64,000 nt of DNA from contig NC_086249.1 in the NCBI RefSeq assembly GCF_021018805.1, forward strand, positions 80,874,472-80,938,471, in the 5' to 3' direction. Within the stretch, counting starts at the first letter, position 1; the number at the start of each line of letters is the position of its first letter. The notes beneath the pieces were generated by a model that was given only the letters and a program-made list of their open reading frames with translations, was not told the DNA's origin and made no database searches. A program made the position numbers and the translations under genes. Shown here piece by piece: positions 12,801 through 25,628 of this stretch. The stretch comes from Prinia subflava (taxonomy: Eukaryota; Chordata; Aves; Passeriformes; Cisticolidae).

Positions 12801-15381
12801 TCGTAATTTCAAAATTTAGTAAAATGCTCAGCAGGGGCTAAAAATCAATTCTTTATTTTTCCTTTTATTAAAGTTCATTATAGCTTTTCTGTTTCTGTAG
12901 GGATAGTAGCTTAAGAGTAGAAATTTATGCCAGGGCTAACCCTGTAGAGTAGAAGCCATTCTTGTAAACAAAACTGAATGATTGCCAGACTCATCTGCTT
13001 TTTAATGTGTAGATGGGTGTGAGCACCTCCTTCATTCAAAATATTTTTGCTCCTGTGCCTTAAATGATCTAAGTTGCACAAGGTTTTTTAATGAAAATTT
13101 GCCAAGGTATTAAAATTAGAAGCAAAAATTAGAAAAGCTGCTACCACATAGGAGTATTAATTGTTCGTTATATAGGGCTTTAGTTCACATAGTTTCTTTG
13201 CATTTGCAAGACTGCCAGTTAGAGAGGCTCAAAGTGCTCACTGCTGCACAAGAGCTGTTTCTCCAGAGCCCCTCGATGGCTATTGTATTCTGTCACTGAC
13301 CTTTGGACACCTTCAAATGCATATTGACACAGGATGCTGGGATCATTAGAACTATTGTTTCAGTGTGCCACAGGGAGAGAAGAGTTTTGCAGTGAAGAGC
13401 TTTAGAATTTTACATAATGATGACAGCAACAATACTTCTTAATTAGACAGTGAGAGAAAAACTAAAGCATTTTATCTGGTATTTCAGGTGAATTCCAGAA
13501 AGCACACTTCCCATATAGTCCCTTCCCATCAGGGAAAGATGATATTTATCGGGGGCATTTTGTCTGCTTTTCTATTGTTTCCAGGAGAATTGATTTAATT
13601 TTTTTGACCTGGTGGTGCCATATGGCCAGCCTCCCTTACCTTCCATGGATTCTGCCTGGGTGAACATCTTGACAGGATGGAGCCTTTCATCCTGTAAGTG
13701 CAGAACACTCTTTTAGAGCATAACCGGTGTTACGCAGGAGACCAGGATCTGGATGCACAGTTCAGACTCTGCTCTTCAAAAATCAGTGGACTTTGGATCT
13801 GTGACAACTGTGCTTCATTTTAACTCTTCTGTGTCTTGACATCTAAGGTATTTCTGTTACCAGTCCATGACAGTTAAAGAGTGCAAATAAGAACTTTGGA
13901 AGCAGAAATACCAGACACTCCAAGTACATTTACTGTAGTAAATCCAAGCATCTTCTAAAAGCTTATATTTATTTTATTGTAGCCTTTCTATTCTTTAAAG
14001 CTGCTTTGAGAAATTACTTCAGCAGTCATAACATCAAAGAGCATAATTTTAAACCTTGCATGGGACATTTTGTCTACAGAGAATAAATAAATTACTGGCT
14101 TGTATTTCCAATGAGTGTTCCTACTTGAATATATAGAGAGAGTTTCTGTTCCATAAGTCTTGCCGTTTCTGGGTTTGATTTTATCCCCTGGGATCCTATT
14201 ATTGAACAAATTATCAAATACAGCTAAACTTCACATCCCTGAGCCTCTGAAGAAAGCTTGGGTAATGGCTTGCACTTCTGACAAAAGAGGAAGAAATCTA
14301 ATAAACCTTTGCAAAACTTCTAGTATCATTTTTAAAAAATGGAAAAGCTTACTGTACAGCATTGCTAGTTGCAACTCTAGCCTAGCGTTGTGGAGCATGT
14401 ACGAGAGGATGGTCAGTTTCTACATACAAACCTCTAGCCAAAAAACTTTCAAGATGAAGGACATAGTATTTGGTATTTGTGTGTGCTTGAGGTAAATGTG
14501 CAGCAGGATTTCTCACACTGTTATAAAATTCAAAAGGTCAGATGTGTTTCCTCAGGAACACAGGCTAAACTTTTTCTCCCCGTTAATTGAAAGGGTGCTG
14601 TTACCATCTTTTCATTTCTCTGAGTCAGAAATCCTTGTAGAACTTTGAAGCCTCCCATGTACTGCCACTGCAATTGCCAATTGTGAATTTTGTGTTCTAT
14701 CTTAAACATCAAGGTGATACCTTTACCTTAACACTTGAGGGGATGTGACCCGCTTCTGGGAGGGAGACACGAGTAGTTATTGCTGTGTGATGCAGGATGA
14801 GAAGGCGGGCATGTTCTGGAAAGAGCTGTTAAACCAAGTTCTCGTGCCTCCATTCTCCCTCCTGTAAATCTGCATCAGTTAGTAAAAGAGGCAGTAATGA
14901 TGAATGCTTCTCTTGCAGTGGGCTGGGATCTGAAATCTCTCCTCAGCCCATTGTGCTTCCCAGCAGAGGTTTTTAGCCATGGGTCCTGACTTCTTACTTG
15001 TGGGATGTATCTCTATTGAGGGACAGGATTATTCTTCAAGAGAGAGGGCAGCACTCTGCTTGCTGTCTTCTCTGTGTGAGAAGTTTGTATCTTTGCTGTG
15101 CCAGTGTAGCTGCACTCTTTCTTTCAAAAGGCACATGATCACTGCCTGGATAGATTTGAAAATGGAGATAATCTTTGCAGTATGTTTGGTCCTTACTCTA
15201 TTAAATTAGTTGAAGCTCTTTTCAATGGGGAGGGATTTTCATAGGATCAAGTTCTGCCTGGATCCACCCCTATGGCAGTTTTGAGAGGTTTTTTGCCTCA
15301 CACATTGAGATTCACCAAAACGAAAGCAAAGGGAATTGGTAGATCTGCTCACTGCCCATGTTTTGTTTGGTTCCTTTGCAG

Positions 15382-15719
15382 AAGGAGAAGAAGAGTGGGC
15401 TGTTGAAACTTCTGGCAGGAGCATCAACAAAAAAGAAGTCACGGTCCCCACCATCTGTGTCCCCCACGCACGACCCCCAGACAGCCCTTGAAGGAGTTCT
15501 GCAGGGGGCAGTGGGGCCGGAGCTGTCCTCCCTCTCCAGCCACGGCAGAGCCGGCTCGTGTCCTATCGAGAGTGAAATGCAAGGAGCCATGGGGCTGGAG
15601 CCTCTGCACAGGAAAACAGGCTCCTTGGATTTGAATTTTTCCATCCCTTCACCTGCCAGGCCACCCCTCTCTTCCATGGCAGCTATTCGGCCAGAGCCCA
15701 AGCCTTTGCCCCGGGAAAG
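15382..15719 (+). CDS. SH3RF3: SH3RF3 penultimate coding exon: Ser/Pro-rich linker before the last SH3 domain
   Basis: SH3RF3 (POSH2) is a RING-type E3 ubiquitin ligase and scaffold with four SH3 domains that links Rac to the JNK kinase cascade. This 338-nt exon encodes the linker between SH3 domains 3 and 4. It opens with KEKKSGLLKLLAGASTKKKS, a basic segment highly characteristic of SH3RF1/SH3RF3, followed by a Ser/Pro stretch (RSPPSVSPTHDP), the conserved LQGAVGPE and HGRAGSCPIESEMQGAMG motifs, and ends PEPKPLPRE. The composition and the last motif set fit SH3RF3 better than SH3RF1. The acceptor is ttgcag at 15376-15381 and the donor is AG|gtaagt (15720-15725). The exon starts in phase 0 and leaves two bases that pair with the first base of the 25460 exon to make Arg. 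It is clearly more GC-rich than the surrounding intron. Confidence 0.95.
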
Positions 15720-18700
15720 GTAAGTTGTGTTTCTCCTGAGGTTGCCTGCATCCACAGGGAGCAATTGGAGGAGGGATGAAAGTTTAAATGGCTCAAGGGT
15801 TGTTGCAGTTTTGGTGTTGTGTAGATTGGCTGTACGTGGCTCAGCTGTCTTTTAGGAAGACAGGGCTTACAGGCATCAGACCACTGAAAATCATTTGGTA
15901 CACCGTGCAGGTTTAAAGAAATGTTTAAGAGCATCTGTCCATGACACTCCACAGCCCTGGTCTAAATGTGGAGGACAGCACTGTTTTCTCAGCCCAAATG
16001 GTGTAAATGCTGTTGGCAAATGCCACATTTTAAATGGGGTTCCAGTATTTTAACTTAAAGGACTTGACATACTATGTCCCACTTGGACATGTCCTGTTCT
16101 GCAATACCAAAGACGGTTGCAAATTCTTCCTGTTTAAAATACTTACAGATAAGGCCATCTTCAGTGACCTGTTACCAAAAATGTAGCTCATTTCTAGAGA
16201 GGGATGTACAAGTGATTCTGGAGTTCATTTCAGCAGCCTGCTCTCCACCTTGGTACCTCGGGGTAGCTGACTTCACAAACCTGAAAAAAGAAGAATAGGA
16301 ATACCAAAATACAAAAGCAGGAGGGGAGAGAGGAAACTGACCACAAAAGAGCTAGGGAGTTGTAGAAAAGAGATAGATCTCCATGTGCAGAGTCACACTG
16401 GCTTCAGGGAAATGTTTCCTACAGGACTGCAGCTTGAGGACTGGAAAGGGAATAGATAATACACAGCTACAGTGCTGTTGAAACGCTTTCCACTTGGAAG
16501 GTGATTGAGGAAAACACGTTTTTTACAAAAGCATTGAAGAATTTTCAAAAAGCTGTTCAGGGAACAGTCTTGAATTGGTATTTAAAACAATTTTGAAATA
16601 ACATTAAAATCACAGAAGTCGGAAAAAAACTATTTTTGTCTGAAGGTATGGAAGAAGCTGAAGGGAATGGACTGGGCAAGGCACCTGATCTTGAATCCTA
16701 TTGGGATTATGAAGCAGATGATGCACAGAAAGGGACATTACAGGACTGTCCATACCTTATACAGTGTTTTACTGAATGCAGTTGGAATTTGGTTAAGAAG
16801 GTGACAGTGACACCGTAACAAACTTTTCTAAGGCATCTGGTTTGTTACCATAAAACCTCTTGCTGAGTAAACTGTACACAACCAGCCCAGCAGATACTAA
16901 ATGGATTGAAAATTGATTCACTGACATCAAATCAAACTCTACATCCGAAATCACTAGAAACTCTTATTCATGTACGTAGTGCAGCCCAACAAGAGTGGGG
17001 TCCTGAACCTGAGCTGTCGACATAAAACCTGTGCTGTTGCAGGATGAGGACTGAAGTGGAGATGGGTGATGGGTAGGGCAGATCTGTTGGTACAGAGCTA
17101 ATTCAGCTCCTGGTCTGGTGAACACAGAGTAACAGCGTATTTCAGAAGAGGCAAATCTCATGCAAAGTGAAGTGGACTCAGAGAAGCATCATAAGAAAAA
17201 TGGAAGATTTAAAACTATGTACTTGCAATGAGAGACACAGGGAGCTCTAGCACGCTTGGTAAAGAGTGTAGGGATGGCATGGTAACAGTCTGTAAGAGAC
17301 TGCAGTCAGGACAGACATGGGAATATTTTTACACTAGATTTGGCTTTTTTTTTTGAAAGAGATACTTTTGTTCAGGTGCAGCTGTTAGACTTGAAGCAGA
17401 AATAAATACAGGGAAGTCCATCAGCATTGTAATGAAGGCAGTGAGAACAGACTATCTCAGTCGTCTCTTGCCCTTAAAATCCATGAAAAAGTAATTTACT
17501 AAAAGGAGTGAAAAACCAATCCCTATTTAGGCACACTTAATTTGGTCTACATCAGTTCAGATTAATGCTATAAGAAAAGCTAAATCAATATAAACCAGAT
17601 TTAGCATGAGTGTAACTAAATCAGTGGGCTGCTGCACCTTTAGTTAAATGTAGCCATGAAGAGAAGCTGGGAACTACAGCCCCTGATGTCTCCAGAGCTG
17701 GATGTTAATATGCTGCTCTCAAAGCTTTACTACAGAGAACTCCAGACACATTATTTTATTAAATAGGGCTATGCCAGGGCTAGTCCCATACCCTACAAAT
17801 TTCTCAGTCCACCTCAGGGTGGTCCAGGTAAGGAAACATTTAAGTGATGGCTATTTTAAGTGGCAGAATAGAACCAGAAAGACAAAGGTTACCTACATTC
17901 TCTTAGCTGTGCTGGAATCAGGAGCAATAGATTTAGAGTGCTAAAACTGAGTAAATACTTCCAGCTGCAGTATATGGTGATAAGGAACTTACTCTGATTT
18001 TACGTATTTTGATTCCTGAGTCTTAAATCTGAAAATAAGCTATAATTGAAGGAACCATAATTATACACAGCAGGCAAGATTCTTTAATTGATTTATGAAT
18101 TAACTTCCATATCATTGGTGTATCTGCATTCCTTAACTGATCATATGGGTTTTTTCATGTCCATAATGGGAAATATTAATTACCTTCATGCACTAGGAAG
18201 GATAATGCTTAGTCCTGAAATAATCTGAGCAGATACATTAAACACTTGTCTGCTAGAAATTCATCCCACATCCATCTGTGCTCATTAAATCATCAGATTT
18301 CTCAGAAGTACCAAGTTATATTTTTTTTAAAACAAATTATGGTTTTCAAACCACTTGTTCTTTTCACATCTGGCAATGGAGCAACTTGCATTCAACGTCA
18401 CTCAGCTCCATATTTTGCTTGTTTGCATTTTGGTGCATTTCATCCACACAGTAGGAGCAATTCTCTGAGAAAGAAAAGGGAGGAGAGGGAAGAAAAGGTT
18501 AGGTAAACAGATTCAGATGCTGGAAAAAATTTTAAAAAGCTGCAAAGCATTTCAGTACACTTAGCTGTACTTGGCTTTCTGTATCCCAACGCCCATCTGT
18601 GCACACAGAAACAGAGCACTGAAAGGTTGGAAGAAGTAGCACATTCCTTAATATTTACGGCATTCAAAATGAGGCTCATGCAGGCAGCAGAGCACCGCTA

Positions 18701-20637
18701 CTTTTCCTATGGTGGTTGGCTTCAGCTCCAGCACTCACCACATCCAGGTTACAGATCAAACCCAGTGCACCACGAGGTGCATTAAAGGGCTCTGATTGCT
18801 TGCAGCTCACTCACTATTTAAGGGATGAATTGCCTATTCTGCTGCCTGACAGTGCAGACCTTTCTGGGAGTTGCAGCCAGGTAGACAGAAAGGTGAAGCA
18901 AGCTTAACCCTCTTGGTGGTGCTGTTAATGTTTATACTCTCAGTCTCTCCTTTTTTTTTTTTTTACATAAAGAGGAAAACAATTATCTTCTTCTTGGTAT
19001 TTCAAAGCCTGGCTATGGATGACTGGATTAGGAAGGAAATTGCTCCTAGCTCTCCTGTCATTTAGCCTTCATATTAGTCTAGTTTGCTGGGGTAGTCAGA
19101 GCCCATCTCTGCCTTCTGGGTGTAGTTTCCACTAGCAGTTTATAAAACCACATTCCTTCAGATGCTCTCTGCCATAAAGCATCCAGCAATACAAGCAGCA
19201 GAGCAGAGAAATTTCCCAGGAGGTGTCCTTGTCACTTCATGTGGCAGTGATTGACTGCCAAGTGAATATCCCATCAGGCTGTGTGTGCCCCACACACCCT
19301 TTTCCACCTACTGCTCCGTCCAGTTTCTGCTGGTGCAAGAAACAGGACCAGTACAGGGATGCACTGTGGTGAGGCAAGCACTGGGAGCCTTGCCCACATC
19401 CCACCAATACCGTTGGCTCACAGGAGGGATGGGCTGTGTGCCTGGCAGCACCAAAACAAAATACTTCCCTTGCCACCCCCTTCAAGAAAATGTGACTGTA
19501 CATTAAGCAAAACAGGAGAGTTGAGTGTGCGTGTGTGTGCGTGAGTCATGTTCCCCTGGCTGCCTGGCACTGTTCCCAGAGGCGAACCTGAGTAAAACAT
19601 GTCACGCGTTGTTGACTCCTTTATAGGAGCTGGCACTGACTCTGCCGTGCTATATTGTGATAAAGCAGCTGTGGCCAGACTTACTGTCACGACTGGCATA
19701 TCTGTACTGCGTCCTATGGTTTTCATGCAGCCTTCAACCAAGTTACAACCACAACAGTGCTGCAGAATAAGATGGGAGCAGTAAGTTTGACCTTGAAAAT
19801 AGATCCCTCCATGTTTCCATGTATCTTTCTACAAATCACTGCCACATTAGAAATTGAGCTCCCAATTCAAGGAAGCATTCAGGCATGTGCTTAATACCCA
19901 TTGACTTCAATTTTGCTGTGCTCGTATGTCTTCTTTGCCAAAAAGGAAAGCAGAAGAAGGGTTCTTTTCATTCCTGGAAAGTGATATTAGAGAAATGACC
20001 CAAGGAGTAACTTCTGACTGAACAGTGACACCTATTCACATGGTTAAGTGCTTCTCTGAGTAGGGATACCTGCCTTACGACTGGGAAACAATCATCAGCC
20101 ATCTCAGAAATTGAATCCTGAGATATTTCCAGAAAAAAGGTAAAAAACCCAACTGAGACTTGTTCTTCTAAGGCTGCTGATTCAGTCACCATATTATGGA
20201 GAAGCAGGTTTTGCCTTGTAGTCTGCAGAGGTGCTTTGCAGGTCCCTGCAACTTGCCAGTGAAAGGATAAAAAAACAGAGCTCCACTGATAAACAAAAGC
20301 AATGGTTAACTGGGCTAGATGCTCCGTTGGCACTGAGTATCCACTGCCTCCAAAACTATGTATCCCTAATGCATAAGAGACCTATTGGAATCACAGGACT
20401 GGATTCATGCAACTTGTCCTTAGTGCATGATACTTGAAACAGGAACTTGCATTAAGCATCCAAATTCAAGCACACTAAATGGAATCAGATTGGAGGTTAG
20501 TCCTGCCGACCTAATTTGTCTCATTGCACATTTTCTTAAGTTGCTCTTGTTCCATCAGTGTTCTGGATACACATAGTTACTCAAGTGAGTATTTGGGGTT
20601 TTTTTTAGCATGCCCATGGCTGAGTTCAGCCATTAAT

Positions 20638-20659
20638 TACTGATCAGTTCTGATCAGTA
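20638..20659. repeat. Perfect inverted repeat, 10-bp arms
   Basis: tactgatcag and ctgatcagta are separated by two bases (tt), each arm containing TGATCA. Could fold as a tight hairpin or be a dimeric binding site; nothing further supports either. Confidence 0.85.
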
Positions 20660-23600
20660 TTGTTTGGTGTCTGCCTGCACACTGACAGAGGGCCTGCATG
20701 AGTCATTCAGACCAGACAGACTCCTACGCTGGCAGTGTGCATGAGATGAGTGTCTCCCTGTGGAAAGTGTGGCACGAGGCTCTGCAGCTGAAGGAGTCAG
20801 AGAAGCCTCTTTGCCCTCATCTGCACTACTCAGTGCATTTCATCATGGTCGCTTGCTAGAGATACTCCAACCTCTGCAAAAGGTGGGGTGGCTCCCCTGT
20901 CAGAGCCTTGACTCACATCCAGAGCAGCATCTTGTACACTAAATGAAGCAGGCATCCTACGGGAAAAATAGAATGCAATCATAAAATGAAAGATTATATT
21001 GCAAGGCAGCAGAAGTGAAGTCATGGACAATTTTATTGGCTGTTTTCTTCATCTCAGATGCATGGGTGTGAAACACTTGTGTTCTTTTAAGATTGTAGAT
21101 GTCTTTATGTATCTACACACATGATATTTTTAATCATTTTGCTTCTTTAAAAGAAACAAAACCAGAACTTCCATCATGTGACATCTGTTTGAGGTTAGGA
21201 GTCTTATTTGCACCTTCCAGATTTCAGTAGGAGTAGCAAAGGGAGGGCTGGGTGGGAAAGTATTTCTTTTGGCTGTGAAAACAAGTGCTATGAAGACGGG
21301 ACAAGGGGATTGCAAGGTCTTTCCTCACAGCAGAGGATGAACTTATTTCCAGCTCAGTGAGATAATTGCTGCCAGGGTGCCCATCCCACCCTCAACCCCA
21401 GTGCCAGCCTCCACTATGCAGTCTCCTACTTTGTGGGATGCCATGTTCCTGCCCCAGGCTCCCTCCCACCAGGGCTTTTTGTTCTCCCAGACTCAGCTCA
21501 GCAAAGCTTCCCCCCTCGGCAGCCATACCCACACCTTTTATCAGGGCTTCCAGTTTTCGTCACAGTCACATTTCTTCCTCTGCTCCCAGTTTTCCTCCCA
21601 TCAGACTCCCTCTTCCTCCACCTCATCCCTTACTTTACCTCACTCTCCCGCTCCCTTGGGTTTCTCTGGCCAGGCAAAACCCATCCTCAGTACTTGCAGC
21701 CTCTCCTCGTGTATTATCTCTTGTGCACCAAGGACCCTTCCCAGGCCACTGCCCATCCTGGACAGTAGCCTCCAGAGATGAAGTGCCCAATCCAAGGATG
21801 CCGCAGCAGCCAGCAGTGAGGATGTCCAACATCAAGTCTGTCCCCTAAGAGAAAAATACAAGTGAGGCCCAGTGCTAAGAAAGGAAGAGAAATGCAACTT
21901 CTGAGGTCCCACAGAGCTAGGACAGCTTGGAGCATGAATCAACAGAGATTTTACTTTCGGTGCTCATACAAGCCTAAACATGTGCCATTTTGGGGGGGTT
22001 GAGTGTTTTTAACCTGGCTGGGAGCAGGTGATTTTCTGAAGGAACACCATCCCTGACAGACCAGTGGGACCACAGGACAGGTGTTTGCTTCCAAATATAG
22101 GACCTGAGAGCAGCTTGTGGAAGTGCTCATGTGGGTCCTGCTGGTGCTACAAAAACCCCTCGTGTTATTTTGGAAGTGATGAGGCCATTGGGCTTTATGT
22201 TGGACCCTCAGCCTGATACAGCCAACTGCTGTGGAGAATTTGGGCCAAAACGATTAACATTTGACAGAATTGTAACTATATAAGACAGAGCTACACAATT
22301 TACACCAGAAAATACCAAATATTGTTAATAGTGGTCAGATGTGGTTGCACATTTGTCATCATCATTATCACCCAGCTAATTAGCATTTTTGAAAGTTGGT
22401 AATTTAGAGGTGGAATGTGACACAGACAAAATTGAGAAAACTGAGATCCATCTAAAATTCCAAGTGACAGTTTGGTATAGGAAAACCTACAATTTTATAC
22501 CATCTTCTCAAAAAGGGGTCAAATGGGGAAATAAAAGGAGGAGATATAAATAGAAGTATCCTGGACTGCCTTTTAGGGAGTGAGGGAGGATGTCTGGGAG
22601 AAGAGACCTTTTCTGCCAAAAAAATATGGCTAATAGCTGTCCTTGCAATTCCGTTCCAGAGGATACGCGAGGCTGAGGTGCCACCTGGAGGTGTGGAGGG
22701 GCGGCACAGCTCCCTGTGCCAGCGCGGTGCGGGATGCACTGCCCTGCGGGGCTGCCTCTGCCAGGCTCCGCTTCAAACCTCTCGTGGGAAAAGGCATCGC
22801 ATCTTCTTCCATCTCTCACAGAGGAGTTCTTAACTGATTTGCAAGGTCTTTCATGGCTAATACTTTGTTATTCTGTCAAAAACCTCTTCGGTACTATCTT
22901 GTAAGGTAGTGTAGTTAATTAAATTTAAACCATAGCATTTAGGGTTTCCCAAATGGGAAAAACTGCCTCATTTTTTTAATTCAGTGACTGAGATTTATTT
23001 CTCTAAGTTGCTTAGAGAAGATGCCTTGTAGAACCCCTTTTATGATAGTGCACACATTCCTTTAGAGTGTGGTCACCTGCCTCCTCATGTGAACCATGTA
23101 GGAACTAACAGCTCATCACTCTGAGGATTTAGTTTTGCTTTAAAAGGATGTCTCTGTGCTTTTGGTATAACACGAGGTGCTGGCAGTGCCAGCTGCGTCT
23201 TCAGAGTAACCCTGCCCAAGACACCATCTTTTTCAGAAGTCTGTGAGTACCTCCACAGCACTCAACTAGTGTTGAGGTCCAACCTTTTTTCTTTCTTAAG
23301 GCCTCTTGAGTTCCTGATGCAGAGCTCCGGTGGGCTGTGATTGTGCATAAGAGTAGTGAGATCTGAAACTTGGCATCATCTTAGCTGAAATTTTTCCACT
23401 CTGATAATTTAATTAATCAACACTGCAGCAGAGTGTTTGAAATAATGTGTGCATTCATTTGCATAATGAGTGTAATTGGCAAAGCTTCATATTATAAGTG
23501 TAGCAGTTCCACAGATGATAACTTGATAGACCGTTTTCCTGCACACGTTTCAACCCCTGTTATTTGCTTTTCCACAGAGGAAGGAAGTGACAACTAGATT

Positions 23601-24644
23601 TATTAACCAAAGTACAGAGAAGACCGGAAAATTGTTGATGGCACTTGAACACATATATTTTCCACTACTGTGTTGCTCTGTCAAGATAAAAAAACCATAG
23701 TCAGGTATTAGAACAGAACCCCTGCTCGAAATGGAGTTTAATGCTTTTCCAAGTAATGGGTTGTTTGACTGTGGAGATGTCCAGCCATGGAGTCAAAGCT
23801 GGTGTTTGCAGTGTCATGCCAAAGTGGAGTGCCTAGTTTCAGAATGGAAGTCACTAGGCACCTGAGCAAAGTCTGCTAAGAAAGTGGGTGCCTGCCACTG
23901 GAGAGCCCCTTGCTTTGGTATTGTCTCACTGGGGATGGCCTCAGGGCATGGTCCACAGCCTCCAGGGCATGTTCAAGTCTCCAGGGACAAGATATTATCT
24001 TAAATAGTACTTATCTTGTTACAAACAGGACTCAAGCATTGGTGGCCAGGCAGCAGTTGTGAATATATTAATTGTCAGGAGATGGACTTTAGGTAATCAA
24101 TTGGCAACTTTTAACAATCTTACTATATTCATTACTTTGCAATTAGCAAGACAGTTACTGACTGTTAACCAAATGCCAGATGACTGCAGAAGTGCTGAAG
24201 GAAAAAAAACAACCATGCAGTACAAATATATTCCCCGCTCTGCACACAAGTGCATTGATATAAAATGGCCCAGTCTGTGCTCTCAGAAGGACGCCTGCTG
24301 ATAAGCTCTGAGTGCAAAATAGCTGTATCAGGCTCAGACACATCATTACTTCATTGAAATGAAGTGACACTTGAAAACTAAGTTCCCAAAGAGCTCTGTG
24401 AATGGTTCAGGACTGGGGCTCCCCGTTGGTTTGGAGAGTGCTTTGAATGTCACTTGATACCTCTCCATTTTGGCTTCCCTTCCTGGTTGGAGGGACCCAG
24501 AGTACATTCTCAAGAAACATTATAAGAGAAAAAATGTGAACTGCTTTAGCTAACACCTGCTGGTGTCACAGACAGTGGAAGAATTGCAAACCTCATTTTT
24601 CATCATCGGTGGACAAGGGAAGGGAGCATATCATATGGGAGCAT

Positions 24645-25075
24645 ACAGAAGTCTGGACTTCTGTAAGGTCTTTGACATGGTCCCTCACATCTCTCTCTAT
24701 ATTGGAGAAGGATGGATTTCATGGGTGGACTGTTTGGTGGATCAGCAATTGGTTGGACGGTCACATCCAGAGGGTTGTGGTGCATGGCTCATGGTCCATG
24801 GCTAATGGACACTGGTGATGGGTGGTGTCCCTCAGGGGTCCACACTGGGACCAGTGCTGTTCAATGTCTTCATCAATAACATAGGTGGTGGGATTGAGGG
24901 GACCCTCAGGACGTTTGCAGATGACACCAAGGTGATTTATGCAGTTGACACATGGGGTCTGAGCAACCTGCTTGAGTTGAAAAGATCCCTGCCTGTGGCA
25001 GAGGGGTTGAGCTAGATGACCTTTAAAGTCCCTTCCAGCTCAAACTGTTCTGTCATTCTATGACACTATGATTTT
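24645..25075 (+). mobile_element. CR1 LINE, internally deleted, sense strand
   Basis: A 5'-truncated CR1 retrotransposon. Decayed reverse-transcriptase peptides can be read: DFCKVFDMVPH (about 24657-24690), then GVPQGSTLGPVLFNVFINN (from about 24824) and TFADDTKV, in which FADD is the catalytic motif. Frameshifts or stops separate these blocks, so it is dead. About 40 bases after FADDTKV it passes to the CR1 3' end (a gag-gttgagctagatgacctt type tail, then cattctatgacactatgat, 25000-25075), so most of the ORF2 C-terminus is missing. It lies about 390 bp upstream of the final SH3RF3 acceptor. Confidence 0.88.
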
Positions 25076-25459
25076 TGGATGGAGCAAATGCAGAGCTGAA
25101 CAAGACGTGTTACATCAGAGATGCAACACTAGGATAAAGCAGCCAAGTCCTGGCACAGGCTCAGCACACAGCTGGGGGCAGGGACACCATGAGTGGTCCA
25201 TCCATTTGACAACACATTTCTGCTTTCATGGACTGCCTCCAGAGTACGTCCTGGTCCATTGTCCAGCCAAGCTGGCCGGAAATGTCCATCTTACTCAGTT
25301 TTAGTAGAAAATGTAGCTGCATTGCATACAACTAGTGTGTGAAAATATAAGCTACTGATATTTCCAGAAGTTTTTTTTCCCAAGATCTCTGGTACTGGTG
25401 CCCAGCTGCTCCCACCAAGCACAGATTAACCAAGTGTTTGCACATTTTCTTCTCCAAAG

Positions 25460-25628
25460 GTACCGCGTTGTGGTCCCGTACCCACCGCAGAGCGAGGCAG
25501 AGATCGAACTGAAGGAGGGTGACATTGTGTTTGTGCACAAGAAGCGGGAGGACGGCTGGTACAAAGGGACATTGCAGAGGAACGGCAGGACGGGCCTCTT
25601 CCCCGGGAGCTTTGTCGAGAGCTTCTGA
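25460..25628 (+). CDS. SH3RF3: SH3RF3 final coding exon: C-terminal (fourth) SH3 domain and stop
   Basis: The exon encodes 55 residues plus TGA and is essentially one complete SH3 domain. Visible hallmarks are [20 protein letters not shown] (RT loop with acidic residues), [18 protein letters not shown] (the DGWYKG tryptophan that forms the ligand pocket) and [14 protein letters not shown] (the conserved Pro and Phe of the last strands). In POSH proteins this domain contributes to partner binding in JNK scaffolding. Ending in ESF rather than ENI points to SH3RF3 over SH3RF1. The acceptor is tccaaag, and one base completes the Arg codon split across the intron. The sequence is strongly conserved, so purifying selection is likely. 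Confidence 0.96.

Larger units (their letters stand above)
1..15381 (+). other. SH3RF3: Intron of SH3RF3 (3' part of a large intron)
   Basis: This is AT-rich non-coding DNA upstream of the first recognisable SH3RF3 exon. I found no RING finger, no other SH3 domain and no SH3RF-like linker in any frame, so upstream exons must lie before the window. Open frames here are short (up to about 110 codons), lack similarity to anything I know and have random composition. Recognisable contents are an ancient CR1 fragment with an inserted LTR (3.6-4.9 kb), another old CR1 fragment (8.9-9.2 kb), a run of 15 G (6428-6442), and a splice-flanked open stretch at 11151-11248 discussed as a finding. The intron assignment is inferred from the downstream acceptor site. 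Confidence 0.75.
15720..25459 (+). other. SH3RF3: Last intron of SH3RF3
   Basis: A 9.74-kb GT-AG intron joining the linker exon to the final SH3 exon, with donor gtaagt and acceptor tccaaag. Contents: a perfect 10-bp-arm inverted repeat (20638-20659), a pyrimidine-rich stretch with chance overlapping open frames (21366-21848), a small CpG-dense patch (about 22640-22830), a homeodomain/octamer-rich segment (23395-23530) and a sense-strand CR1 (24645-25075) close to the acceptor. No further coding exon was recognised. Confidence 0.85.

Noticed and set aside
15312..15764. A 150-codon - strand open frame opposite the SH3RF3 linker exon
   Set aside because: It is the antisense shadow of a GC-rich coding exon; the + strand frame has the known SH3RF3 motifs and proper splice sites.
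21366..21848. Three overlapping + strand open frames (160, 134 and 111 codons)
   Set aside because: A pyrimidine-rich stretch is poor in stop codons in all frames of this strand; the peptides are Ser/Pro/His-rich low complexity with no family resemblance.
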